DNA from: Leptospira biflexa
GTDB taxonomy: Bacteria > Spirochaetota > Leptospiria > Turneriellales > DYLW01
Reading direction: 5' to 3'
Assembly: GCA_020721865.1 (NCBI GenBank)
Contig: DYLW01000018.1
Coordinates: forward strand, 1 to 46,634
Length of the DNA stretch: 46,634 nt
Of this stretch, positions 6,142 to 15,360 are shown one piece after another (position 1 is the stretch's first letter; each line of letters starts with the position of its first letter). The notes beneath the pieces are model-generated. The model did no database searches. It was not told the origin of the DNA and saw only the letters and a program-made list of their open reading frames with translations. Both the position numbers and the translations under genes were made by a program.

Positions 6142-8649
6142 TCCAAACATCAGGAATTTTCCATTAAAAAACCCAAAAGGCTGAGCCCGCGAATCCAGTG
6201 GCTGCGGGATTATTATTTTTCCGGAACGGAGCGGTCATGGAATAATGAATTCACATCCTGGACCACCGGCACTCCATGGGATTCACAGTATGATGAATTG
6301 ACCTATTATATTGTTCCGGAAACCTATCCCTTTCTGCAGACATTCCGCTCATCCTTTAACCAGATGTCCCAAAAAGTATATTTGGAGCCGGAATTCTGGT
6401 CATGGACCCTGCCGGAGAGAAAGGCATGGTTTCTGAAAGAAGTAATGCTCCACCATCTCCCGCTGGAAATACTGCCGGGGGATTTAATTGCCGGTGCCCG
6501 CTTTAATGTGATGACATCCCATTGCTGGAACCGCGAGGAAGCCAAAGCCAGAGACAATTTGATTTATGGAAAAAACGGGGCACGGGCAACCATGAAATGG
6601 TTCCATGATCATGGCTATGGAAATTCCGGTGCCACTTCCGGCCACTTGATTCCGGGCTATGACAAGGTGCTCCGGATGGGATGGAAAGGTATTCACGCAG
6701 AGCTGGAGCAGTACCATGCTTCGTTATCGGATGCGGATAAAAAGGGACCCAAAGGCGGACAGCTCCGGGCAATGATGACGGCGGCACAAATTCCCAAAGA
6801 GTTGTCGGAAAAATACGCCACAAAATGTGGTCTTCTTGCCTCCGTAGAAGCTGATCCCATACGCCGGAAAGAGCTGGAGGAAATGTCCCGTAATCTTAAA
6901 ACCGCCCTCTGGGAAGCCCCGCAGAATTTCTGGGAAGCCATCCAAGCCCTCTGGATCACCCACATGCTGGTGATGAGCGATGAGAACTATCCCGGACCGG
7001 GAGTCTCCTTTGGTCGCTTTGATCAGATTCTGTATCCTTTCTGGAAAAAATCCATCGATCAGGGAATGGACCGGGAATTTGGGAAGGAAATTCTCAAAGC
7101 GTTTTGGATCCACGCGAATACCGCCTATGACGCCCTCATCCGGGTGGGTGGAAACCAGGGGATTACCGCCGGCTATGGGCAGTTGATCACTCTGTCCGGA
7201 ATGGGAAACAATGGGGAAGACCTGACCAATGATTTCACTTATGCGGTATTGGAGGTCATTGATGAAATGTCTCCCATTCTGGAGCCCAAACCCAATGTGC
7301 GTTTGCACCGCAATTCACCTGACAAGTTGTTGGATAAAATCATCGACATGATTTCCTCCTCCCAGGGGGCTCCCTTTTTGCTGAATTTTGACGAACGTTC
7401 CATGGCCGGCATGATGAATGAATCCAGAAACGGGAAACTGGAAACACTGATCCATGAATACAACGCAGCGGACTATGCACCGGTGGGATGTTTGGAGAAC
7501 ACCATGGCGGGGAATGACCGCTCCGGGACGGTGGACAACAATCTGAATTTACTCAAGGCAGTGGAGCTTGCCCTCACCAATGGTCGGGATATGTTACCGT
7601 TCACGGATCCCATCACCGGAAAAAAAGATAAGATAAAGCAGGATGGCCCGCAAACGGGGAATCCATCCCAATTCCGGACATGGGAAGATTTCCAGCGTGC
7701 GTACATCCGCCAAACGCAGTATATTGTTCAGAAAATTACGGAAGTATATGAGACGTCAGAATCCATCCGTGCCCGTTTCCATCCCACCCCGTATCTGTCC
7801 TGCCTGGTGGAAGGCTGTGCGGAACAGGCAAAGGATATCACGCAGGGAGGTGCCCGGATCAGTTTCACCACCATTGAAGCGGTCACCTATGCCACCACCG
7901 TGGATTCCCTGTTGGCCATTAAATACCTGGTCTATGTTGAAAAAATCTGCACAATGGATGAGCTGATCTCTGCCCTCAAGGATAACTGGGTGGGACATGA
8001 AGTCCTGCAGGCACGGGCCAAATACAAAGCTCCCAAATACGGGAATGATAATGATGAGGCGGACGCCATGGGGAAATTTGTGATGGATCTCTGGACATCA
8101 GAGACATGGAAATACAAAACAAAATCCACTGGTCGCCAGTTCCGGCCCGGTATGCTGAGCTGGAATTATTGGGTGGGCGATGGGTTCATTCTGCCCGCGA
8201 GTCCGGAAGGAAGAACCAAGGGTCAGTTTTTATCCAATGCAATATGTCCTGTGAACGGGATGGATACGAACGGACCCACATCCAATTCCAATTCTGTGGG
8301 AAAAGTCCTGGGTGGAAAAGCATCGGAGGGGAAATCCGGAGATTGGAAAGAATATTTCAATTCCCTGCCCAATGGAGCCAGCCACACCATATCCTTTAAT
8401 CCGTCATTGATAAAAGACAAAGAGCATAAAGAAAAATTCAAGTCTTTCCTCAGAGGCTATGTGGCGAACGGAGGAACTGCACTGCAAATCAATATGGTGG
8501 ATGCGGAAATGTTGAAAGAAGCCCAGATCAATCCTCAGGATTACCGGCATCTTCTGGTGAGGGTCACCGGATACAATGCCTATTTTACGTCCATTGGCAG
8601 GGAATTGCAGAATGAGCTGATTGCCCGGACTGCACACGAAAATTTTTAA
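6139..8649 (+). CDS. Glycyl radical enzyme, pyruvate formate-lyase/dehydratase superfamily (about 836 aa)
   Basis: The C terminus has the glycyl radical motif RVTGYNAYF, with the radical glycine at about residue 811, 25 residues from the end. The thiyl cysteine motif GCLE is at about 451-453, with the Cys-x-Glu spacing of dehydratase and decarboxylase members rather than the Cys-Cys of PFL. Segments such as APKYGND and GARISFTT match the family. I place the start near 6139 because family-like N-terminal sequence (for example RIQWLRDYYFSGTERSW) continues in frame upstream of the first TTG (6298). The enzyme works without oxygen and needs the activase encoded next. The substrate is not evident and no microcompartment genes are present. 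Confidence 0.9.
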   Translation: MSKHQEFSIKKPKRLSPRIQWLRDYYFSGTERSWNNEFTSWTTGTPWDSQYDELTYYIVPETYPFLQTFRSSFNQMSQKVYLEPEFWSWTLPERKAWFLKEVMLHHLPLEILPGDLIAGARFNVMTSHCWNREEAKARDNLIYGKNGARATMKWFHDHGYGNSGATSGHLIPGYDKVLRMGWKGIHAELEQYHASLSDADKKGPKGGQLRAMMTAAQIPKELSEKYATKCGLLASVEADPIRRKELEEMSRNLKTALWEAPQNFWEAIQALWITHMLVMSDENYPGPGVSFGRFDQILYPFWKKSIDQGMDREFGKEILKAFWIHANTAYDALIRVGGNQGITAGYGQLITLSGMGNNGEDLTNDFTYAVLEVIDEMSPILEPKPNVRLHRNSPDKLLDKIIDMISSSQGAPFLLNFDERSMAGMMNESRNGKLETLIHEYNAADYAPVGCLENTMAGNDRSGTVDNNLNLLKAVELALTNGRDMLPFTDPITGKKDKIKQDGPQTGNPSQFRTWEDFQRAYIRQTQYIVQKITEVYETSESIRARFHPTPYLSCLVEGCAEQAKDITQGGARISFTTIEAVTYATTVDSLLAIKYLVYVEKICTMDELISALKDNWVGHEVLQARAKYKAPKYGNDNDEADAMGKFVMDLWTSETWKYKTKSTGRQFRPGMLSWNYWVGDGFILPASPEGRTKGQFLSNAICPVNGMDTNGPTSNSNSVGKVLGGKASEGKSGDWKEYFNSLPNGASHTISFNPSLIKDKEHKEKFKSFLRGYVANGGTALQINMVDAEMLKEAQINPQDYRHLLVRVTGYNAYFTSIGRELQNELIARTAHENF

Positions 8650-8659
8650 GGAAATACCG

Positions 8660-9700
8660 ATGAGTGAAACGGGAATGGTTCTGGAAATCCAGAGGATGTC
8701 CACGGAGGACGGGCCGGGGCTCCGCACATCGGTCTTCCTGAAAGGATGCAGTCTCCAATGCAAGTGGTGTCATAACCCGGAGAGCATATCCTCCAAACCG
8801 GATATCCAATGGAGAGGGCATAACTGCATTGGATGCCGGATCTGTATGGCGGGTTCCGCAGGGAGAGCATTTCAATTCCATGACGGGAAATTAATCATAA
8901 ACCGGGATATGGAAACAGATTTTGCAACGGCGGTAAAAGATTGCCCCACCGGAGCTCTGGAAATTATTGGGCAGGAATGGGACGCCGGCTCTCTGGTCAC
9001 AGAAATTCTGAAAGATAAAGCATACTTTACCCAGACAAATTCCGGAACTATGGGCGGGGTCACTATTTCCGGCGGGGAACCGGTGTTGCAGTCTGGTTTT
9101 GTGGTAGAGATATTCCAGAAGCTCCAGGCGGAGAGAATCCATGTCACTCTGGACACCTGCGGCATGTATGGAAAAAGTAAACTGGAAAGCATACTCCCTC
9201 ATGTGGACTTGATCCTTTTTGATATAAAAGAAATTGATACCCGGAAGCATAAGGAATTTACCGGATCCTCCAACGAAGCCATTCTGGAAAACCTGAAATT
9301 TATCAATGCGTATATCCGGAAAAATCCGCAGACCCGGCTCTGGATTCGGACTCCCATCATTCCCCACTCAACCGATACCCCGGAGAATATTTCTGGCATA
9401 GCGGCATTCCTGAGAGAAAATGACATACACTTTGACCGATGGGAGCTCTGTGCGTTCAATAACCTCTGCAATGACAAATATGAAAGATTGGGAATGGAAT
9501 GGGAATATAAAAACGAAGGCTTGCTTACCGATCTGTTTATGGATGGCCTTTTAGCCAGGGCAAGGGCTGATTCATCCCGGCCGGACAGAATCCTCTGGAC
9601 AGGTTCTGTAAAAAAAGCTTTTGGGGATATTTTCCAAGAGGAGAAGAAAAACCCCATTAAAGCCGTAAATTACTGTCGTATCACTACCGTAAGGACATAA
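8660..9700 (+). CDS. Glycyl radical enzyme activating enzyme, radical SAM (346 aa)
   Basis: The radical SAM motif CSLQCKWC places cluster cysteines at residues 30, 34 and 37, followed by HNPES. SISGGEP-like TISGGEPVLQ is the GGE motif for SAM binding. The inserted ferredoxin-like domain is reduced. It has CIGCRIC and later one CPTGAL, but the usual fourth cysteine of the first cluster and the next CxxCxxC are absent, so only four cysteines remain, enough for one auxiliary cluster where relatives have two. The start at 8660 follows AAGGA by 7 bases. It begins 10 bp after the enzyme gene and must generate that enzyme's glycyl radical. Confidence 0.93.
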   Translation: MSETGMVLEIQRMSTEDGPGLRTSVFLKGCSLQCKWCHNPESISSKPDIQWRGHNCIGCRICMAGSAGRAFQFHDGKLIINRDMETDFATAVKDCPTGALEIIGQEWDAGSLVTEILKDKAYFTQTNSGTMGGVTISGGEPVLQSGFVVEIFQKLQAERIHVTLDTCGMYGKSKLESILPHVDLILFDIKEIDTRKHKEFTGSSNEAILENLKFINAYIRKNPQTRLWIRTPIIPHSTDTPENISGIAAFLRENDIHFDRWELCAFNNLCNDKYERLGMEWEYKNEGLLTDLFMDGLLARARADSSRPDRILWTGSVKKAFGDIFQEEKKNPIKAVNYCRITTVRT

Positions 9701-9721
9701 ACTTTTTATATTGGAGAAAAA

Positions 9722-10573
9722 ATGAAAACAAAGAATACTTTTTCCGCTGATGATATGCAGGCGTTTAAGCCGGAAAGCAAAATTGGGCTTTTAGCAACAG
9801 TTAATCCGGAGGGAAAGCCCCATGTTACTTTAATCACCACGTTGCAGGCAAAAACAGAAAAGCAGATATTTTGGGGTCAGTTTGTCCAAGGACAGAGTAA
9901 GGAAAATCTGAAACAAAACCCAAAAGCCGGGTTTTTTATCATGACCCCGGATAAGAACTTTTGGACGGGGAAAGCCCATTGGACTCACTCCGTAAAAGAA
10001 GGGAGCGATTTTGAATATTTCAACAATCTTCCCATGTGGCGGTACAATGCCTATTTTGGAATCCATACTATTCATTACATGGATTTACTGGAAACCACAG
10101 AGAGAAGGGGGTTGCCTGTCACCAAAATTGTTGTTTCATCGGTTTTGACAAAATTTTCCAAAAACGGTGTATCAATGAAAAATCCGAATAAAATTAATCC
10201 CATGAACCCGTGGACGCGGGGGATGTTTAATAAACTGGATGCCCTAAAATTTATCGCTTATATCGGAAAAGACGGGTACCCCCGGATCATCCCAACGCTA
10301 CAATGCCAAACGGCGGATTCGGATACCTTGGTATTCCATAGGGGAGTATTTTCTGACCATTACGAACGGTTGCAGCCCGGCTCGGATGTGGCCGTTTTTG
10401 GGCTCACTCTGAGCATGGAGGATGTCCTGGTGCGGGGAAAATTCTCCGGTTTTCAACGCCATCGGGGAGTGTCCTTAGGACGGATTCACGTGGACTGGGT
10501 CTATAATTCCATGCCACCCATCCCCGGTCAGGTTTATCCGCCAAATAGCGTCCGGGAAGTGCAGAATTTTTAA
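9722..10573 (+). CDS. Tandem split-barrel flavoprotein, pyridoxamine phosphate oxidase-like (283 aa)
   Basis: Two similar halves each show the split-barrel FMN-binding pattern: KIGLLATVNPEGKPHVTLIT at about 20-40 and LKFIAYIGKDGYPRIIPTL at about 175-195. This suggests an internally duplicated flavin-binding fold. Relatives bind FMN, F420 or haem and act as oxidases, reductases or oxygen-protection proteins. The gene follows the activase by 21 bp with GGAG before the ATG, so it is probably part of the operon. It could supply electrons to the activase or guard the oxygen-sensitive enzyme, but this is inference. A decayed fragment of the same gene lies at 4575-4692. Confidence 0.75.
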   Translation: MKTKNTFSADDMQAFKPESKIGLLATVNPEGKPHVTLITTLQAKTEKQIFWGQFVQGQSKENLKQNPKAGFFIMTPDKNFWTGKAHWTHSVKEGSDFEYFNNLPMWRYNAYFGIHTIHYMDLLETTERRGLPVTKIVVSSVLTKFSKNGVSMKNPNKINPMNPWTRGMFNKLDALKFIAYIGKDGYPRIIPTLQCQTADSDTLVFHRGVFSDHYERLQPGSDVAVFGLTLSMEDVLVRGKFSGFQRHRGVSLGRIHVDWVYNSMPPIPGQVYPPNSVREVQNF

Positions 10574-10658
10574 TCGGGGGTATTTCCCCTCCGGTTATCT
10601 ACTCTCCCGGTCATGGACCCGGACATCCATTGCCGGTATTTACGACCCCCGGACGACC

Positions 10659-11087
10659 TCAGTCAAATATTTTAATAACGGAAATAAGCGTCCCCAAAGT
10701 CACAAAGCCAACCATAATGAGCCATTGCATAAATACAAAGCGTTTTTCCATCTGCTCAAAACGTTTATCCATCTGTTCAAAACGTTTATCCATCTGTTCA
10801 AAACGTTTGTCCATATATCTCTGGTTTTCCTCAAATCGGCGGTCCATATCCTTTTTCAGGTCAATGAGAATATCCCTCTGGTGTTTGAGTTCTTCTTCCA
10901 CCCGGACAATGCGTTCATTTACCAGTAAAAATTTTTCCTCCAGAGAGCTACCACTGGACAAACGCGGGCTTTTTTTGACCACATTCATATCCTGAATTTT
11001 CTTCTGGATCATAGCTTCCATTTTCGTTTCCAGAGCATGGAGCAATTCCTGGTTTTTTTCTGCTTTTTTGGTTACGACTTCAGGCAT
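10659..11087 (-). CDS. Heptad-repeat coiled-coil, tail-anchored membrane protein, copy B (142 aa)
   Basis: This is a second copy of the protein at 4697-5212, with the same first ~90 residues and the same C-terminal membrane helix and tail (ISVIKIFD). The middle is shorter: it has five (M)(D/E)(K/R)RFE units where copy A has eight or more, so the repeat block has expanded or contracted since duplication. It is convergent with the flavoprotein gene and has the same promoter-like block upstream. Function unknown. A membrane-tethered coiled coil could form a scaffold or oligomerise with copy A. Confidence 0.8.
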   Translation of the reverse strand: MPEVVTKKAEKNQELLHALETKMEAMIQKKIQDMNVVKKSPRLSSGSSLEEKFLLVNERIVRVEEELKHQRDILIDLKKDMDRRFEENQRYMDKRFEQMDKRFEQMDKRFEQMEKRFVFMQWLIMVGFVTLGTLISVIKIFD

Positions 11088-11238
11088 AAGGCATAGGGGA
11101 TGAAATGTGATTTTTACAATATGTCAAGATTTTTTTAATTCTTTTTTATATTTTCCCGGGATACTATTTTCGCCCAATTTAACCCCGTCACGGGAAAAGA
11201 ATTGTACCTTTATCGATGTTTTCATAAAGGTACCATAA

Positions 11239-13036
11239 ATGAACCGGTTTCAGTCCATTCTCTTTTATTTTTTTCTTTCCCTTGGATCAGCGGGTATGGC
11301 TTTTTTGCTGGTACAACACGACACAACCCCCTTTATTACCATCGCTGGGAATGTGTTATTTATCCTAATCACGGGTTTGTTTTTACGGAAAGTACTGTTT
11401 TTGGCCCATTCTCTGGATAAGGTGGACGCAAATGCACTGATGGCCCGCCGTACCAGGAGAGATACCGGCAGCTGTTCCAGAATGTGGACCGGGCGGTGAT
11501 TATTTTTCGGCGGGAAGGGGAAGAATTTATCATAGAGGATTTGAATCCCCTTGTGGAAAAAATCGAGAATATGCCCAGAGAAGACATGCTGGGCAAATCC
11601 ATCCTGGAGGTCTTTCCCGGGGCAAAGGAATTTGGAATTCTGGAAATGCTGGAAGAAGTGTACCAGACAGGAAAAAACCGGGAAATTCCGGTGAAATATT
11701 ATCATTCCGATTTTTCCCGTGGATACCGGGAAAACCATATATTCAAATTAGCCACTGGAGAGGTGGTTTCTATTTACCGGGACATCACAAAAGATGTGGA
11801 GTTCAAGAAAGAGCTGGTGCAGGCAAAAAAAACCGCAGAAAAAGAGCAGAAGACAAGAGCAGGTTTTATGGCCAATATGAGTCATGAACTGCGCACCCCC
11901 TTAAACGGAATCATGATGGGGAATGAACTTCTGAACATGACAAGATTGGACGATGAGCAAACAGAGCTTTCCCAGATTATCCAGAAATCGGCAGAAAACC
12001 TGCTGGATATCATTAACTCCATCATAGATATGACCAATATTGAACTGAACCGGATGATCATCCGGGAGCAGAATCTGAATCTGGAAGATCTGCTGCGTTT
12101 TTCTGCCCGGATTTATGAGAACATGGCTAAGCAGAAAAATGTGGAAATCCAGATCATGATTGATCATCTGATCAACCATACATACATTGGGGATTCACAC
12201 CGCATCCGGCAGATTTTCATGAATCTGATCCATAATGCGGTGAAATTCACGGATACCGGGAGTGTACGGATTTCCCTGAACAAATATGATGGACCCATTG
12301 ACCTGCCGGAGGGAGTCATCCGGGATGAATATGATTTCATCGAGTTTATTGTGGAAGACACCGGAATTGGTATTCCGGAGGAAGGGCTGAAGGATCTCTT
12401 TGAAAAATTTATGCAGTTGGATATGTCCACCACCAAAAAATACGGCGGCTCCGGCATTGGTCTTTCCATCACCCAGGCACTTTTGAAATTAATGAATGGG
12501 AAAATACGCGTGGAGAGCAAACCGGGGGAAGGCTCGCGTTTTTCTGTTTACCTTCCTTTGAAAAGATCGTCGGATTTGCATTCTGCCGGGAAAGCCCTTC
12601 CATCAGGATCAAGGGAATTGGCCAAAAAAATTCCGGAGAATGAAGAAAAGCATATCTTAATTGTGGAAGATAATATAGTAAACCAGTCTCTCACGGAACG
12701 CATGCTCCACTCTTTTGGGTTTATCACTTATGTCTCCTCCAACGGCCTGGAGGCGGTGGAACAGTTCCAAAAAAATCCCCGGTTATATGACCGGTTTTGA
12801 TGGATATCCAGATGCCCATCATGAACGGTTATGAAGCCAGTCGCAAGATACGGGAGATTGAGAATGCCATGGGCATCAAGAGAACTCCCATTGTGGCGTT
12901 AACGGCTTATGTTTCCGATGAAGACAAAGACAGATGTTTCGCAAGCGGTATGGATGATTTTCTGGCCAAGCCGGTGGATAAAAACGAGCTGAAGCGGTGT
13001 CTGGAAAAAAACGTTGAATCCGCCCAAGTCAATTGA
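11239..13036 (+). pseudogene. Hybrid sensor histidine kinase broken by two single-base frameshifts
   Basis: The frame from 11239 encodes two membrane segments (about residues 5-27 and 32-52). Near 11442-11450 it must shift to continue into a PAS domain (YRQLFQNVDRAVIIF). The kinase core follows: H-box MSHELRTPLNG, N-box NLIHNAVKF, DTGIGIP and GGSGIGLSI. A receiver domain starts HILIVEDN. Near 12792 a second one-base loss interrupts the receiver just before its phospho-acceptor segment MDIQMPIMNGYEA, which continues in another frame to 13036. All catalytic motifs survive. Neither site is in a homopolymer, so true decay is more likely than a read error, but both are possible. Confidence 0.85.
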
Positions 13037-13736
13037 AACGATATTCCACCCCCGCCGTTGCCAGAGCTTCCCAGGAAGGTGCCCGTATGGTGTCGGCTGC
13101 TTCATTATATGTATAGACTTTTCCAGTTGTTGTGTTTTTGCGTGGTTTGTCATCCTCTGAATCCGGGTTGTAATAAAATTCTCCATGGGCATCAATTCTG
13201 GACGGGAAGAAATACTCCACTCCGGCATTCATAAAAACAAATAACCTTTTGGAAACTTTTACCATCGGATGGATTCCGGCCCCAAACCCGAACTGCGTGG
13301 TCCGGATAAAGAAATCCTCATTATCTCCAATGAAAATATAATGGGCACGGTAAAAGGAATACCGGGGTCCGGCATAGGTAAGAAAATCCATCGACCGGTA
13401 TGTATAAAACAGGTAATTGACATTCATGGATAAGCGGATGGTATAACCGGACTCATCCACGGTTCCACCCTGGTTATCGTTGATATAAATTTTGCGGGCA
13501 TCATTTGCATTGCCGGGATTTGTCTGGAACGTCCACAATAATCCGCCGTCAAATCCAATAGGAATGGAGGAGTCCAGATGATACAGACCCAGATGTATGC
13601 CCGGCCCAAAGCCATTGAAAAATCCCATTTGGATTCCCCCGGAAAAACTCTGGGGAGGAATATTTCTTTTTGCGGGATAGACACCCATTGCCACAAAAAG
13701 AAAGAGAGGCATAACCCACTGAATGGATAATTTCAT
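13029..13736 (-). CDS. Small outer-membrane beta-barrel protein (235 aa)
   Basis: A signal peptide (about residues 1-20) is followed by Gly/Tyr/Phe-rich alternating strands (GGIQMGFFNGFGPGIHLGLYH; AGPRYSFYRAHYIF) and an ending GVEYRFN that resembles a terminal barrel strand. This size fits an 8- to 10-stranded barrel. The family is not recognised. The gene is downstream of glyQ on the same strand with a gap of 19 bp, so it may be the last gene of that transcript. Its 3' end overlaps the convergent kinase gene by 8 bp. Confidence 0.7.
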   Translation of the reverse strand: MKLSIQWVMPLFLFVAMGVYPAKRNIPPQSFSGGIQMGFFNGFGPGIHLGLYHLDSSIPIGFDGGLLWTFQTNPGNANDARKIYINDNQGGTVDESGYTIRLSMNVNYLFYTYRSMDFLTYAGPRYSFYRAHYIFIGDNEDFFIRTTQFGFGAGIHPMVKVSKRLFVFMNAGVEYFFPSRIDAHGEFYYNPDSEDDKPRKNTTTGKVYTYNEAADTIRAPSWEALATAGVEYRFN

Positions 13737-13755
13737 GATATCTTTATTTCTGGAA

Positions 13756-14640
13756 TTAATTCCGGTTTTTCAGAAGCGGAAATTCCATTTTCTCCCGGAT
13801 TTCCACATACCGCTGGGCAATTTTCTGTGCCAGGTGGCGGATGCGGGCGATGTATCCCGCCCTTTCGGATACGGAGATTGCTCCGCGTGCGTCCAGCAAA
13901 TTGAAGGAATGGGAACATTTGATGAGATAATCATAAGCCGGGAAGACAATCTGTGCGTCTTTGTAATCCAGTATCCTCCGGGCCTCGTTTTCATAATCAT
14001 CAAACCATCGGAACAGTTTTTCCGTGTCCGCAATATGGAAGTTATAATGAGAAAATTCAAATTCGGTTTGCTTGTGAACATCCCCGTAGCGGACGCGTTC
14101 ATTCCACATTAAATCATACACATTGTCTTTATTCTGAAGATACATCGCCAGCCTCTCCAGCCCGTACGTGAGTTCCAGAGAAACCGGTTTGAGCGGAAGG
14201 GATCCGCACTGCTGGAAATACGTGAATTGGGTGACTTCCATTCCATCCAGCCAGACCTCCCAGCCCAGGCCGGCAGCCCCCAGAGTGGGGGACTCCCAGT
14301 CATCCTCCACAAAACGGATGTCATGCTCTTTTAAATTAAACCCCAGGGCTTTCAGGGATTCCAGATAGATTTCCTGTGCTTTATCCGGGGAGGGCTTGAT
14401 GATCACCTGGTACTGGTAATAGTGTTGCAGCCGATTGGGATTGTCCCCAAAGCGTCCATCCGTGGGGCGACGGGATGGCTCCACATAGGCCACGGCCCAG
14501 GGCTCCGGCCCCAGCACCCGCAGAAAGGTGTGGGGGTTAAATGTCCCCGCTCCGGTTTCCAGATCATAGGGCTGACCAAGGATGCATCCTTTTTGCGACC
14601 AGAATTCATTTAATGTTTTGATAATGTCCTGAAAATACAT
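13756..14640 (-). CDS. glyQ: Glycyl-tRNA synthetase alpha subunit (294 aa)
   Basis: The sequence is a textbook alpha subunit of the two-subunit bacterial enzyme: [21 protein letters not shown] at the N terminus (given here in part: GCILGQPYD), then [22 protein letters not shown] and [11 protein letters not shown], of typical length. It catalyses charging of tRNA-Gly and normally needs the beta subunit GlyS. No glyS is in the window: downstream is a barrel protein and upstream is csrA, 8 bp away. This separation from glyS and linkage to flagellar regulators is unusual. The gene must be essential unless another glycyl-tRNA synthetase exists elsewhere. Confidence 0.97.
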   Translation of the reverse strand: MYFQDIIKTLNEFWSQKGCILGQPYDLETGAGTFNPHTFLRVLGPEPWAVAYVEPSRRPTDGRFGDNPNRLQHYYQYQVIIKPSPDKAQEIYLESLKALGFNLKEHDIRFVEDDWESPTLGAAGLGWEVWLDGMEVTQFTYFQQCGSLPLKPVSLELTYGLERLAMYLQNKDNVYDLMWNERVRYGDVHKQTEFEFSHYNFHIADTEKLFRWFDDYENEARRILDYKDAQIVFPAYDYLIKCSHSFNLLDARGAISVSERAGYIARIRHLAQKIAQRYVEIREKMEFPLLKNRN

Positions 14641-14648
14641 GGGATCCC

Positions 14649-14882
14649 TTATTTTTTCTTTTTCTTCGCAATCATAGCTCCAATATCGGCTGGAATTTCT
14701 GACTGTGCGGCGGCAATATTTTCCTTCTGGATTTCTTTGTAAATCTCACCGCGGTAAACCGTAATATCCCGGGGAGCCCGTACACCAATTTTTACCTGGT
14801 CACCTTTGATTTCCACCACCATCACTTCGGTCTGGTCACCGATGACAATGGATTCATTCACTTTCCTTGTTAATACCAGCAT
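14649..14882 (-). CDS. csrA: Carbon storage regulator CsrA (77 aa)
   Basis: [15 protein letters not shown] at the N terminus and [18 protein letters not shown] are the CsrA RNA-binding signature. CsrA binds GGA-containing hairpins in mRNA leaders and blocks translation. The start codon lies next to the fliW stop, so translation is coupled. The C-terminal tail is Ala/Lys-rich and ends in a run of lysines. With FliW next door, the flagellin-FliW-CsrA partner switch known from Bacillus is the likely circuit. No flagellin gene is in this window. Confidence 0.97.
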   Translation of the reverse strand: MLVLTRKVNESIVIGDQTEVMVVEIKGDQVKIGVRAPRDITVYRGEIYKEIQKENIAAAQSEIPADIGAMIAKKKKK

Positions 14883-14883
14883 A

Positions 14884-15357
14884 TCAATTCTGCTCTATGT
14901 ATTCCAATAGCCGGGTACGGACAGAATGGGTGTCATCATTGGAGATGAATTGCCCACCCTTTCCCTTCTTCCGGTTGAGGATAATGGGACCCTGCAGGTT
15001 GATGGTCATATCATTGGGATTTCCGCGTGGGATGGTGACAATTCCCCAAATTTCCGCATCTTCCAGTTTTTCCAGCCCAATGCCCCCCAGGATCCAGCCG
15101 GGAATGTCCGGGACATAATCCGGAATCAGTGACTTTATTTCCAGAATCACAAACGCCAGGGAAGGATCATCCAGCGACTGGAGCCAGTGGAATGTGGATT
15201 CTTCGCTTTCAGAAAGAATCACAAACCGATGGAATTCCTCAAACGCAAAAATGCCTTCCGGAAATTCCAGAATCCCGGATTCATCGATAGTGGTCTTTCC
15301 AAACGGTTTGGTTTCAATCACAATGGGGGACGTCATATTTTTGGATACCATACTCAT
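14884..15357 (-). CDS. fliW: Flagellar assembly factor FliW (157 aa)
   Basis: It has the FliW pattern: early [19 protein letters not shown], a middle [16 protein letters not shown], and [21 protein letters not shown] near residues 105-125 (quoted in part). FliW binds CsrA without competing for RNA and releases it from, or is displaced by, flagellin. The start overlaps a GAGGTAA ribosome-binding site formed at the flgL stop codon. It sits between flgL and csrA, the standard order in spirochaetes and Firmicutes. Confidence 0.95.
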   Translation of the reverse strand: MSMVSKNMTSPIVIETKPFGKTTIDESGILEFPEGIFAFEEFHRFVILSESEESTFHWLQSLDDPSLAFVILEIKSLIPDYVPDIPGWILGGIGLEKLEDAEIWGIVTIPRGNPNDMTINLQGPIILNRKKGKGGQFISNDDTHSVRTRLLEYIEQN

Positions 15358-15360
15358 CGT

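Noticed and set aside
10574..10658. Rho-independent terminator after the flavoprotein gene (GGGG-TATTT-CCCC).
   Set aside because: The stem is only four to five pairs and there is no U-run, so termination is not supported.
12797..13036. A separate single-domain response regulator starting at 12797.
   Set aside because: It lacks the first beta strand and acidic pair of a receiver; these are encoded just upstream in another frame, so it is the tail of the broken hybrid kinase.
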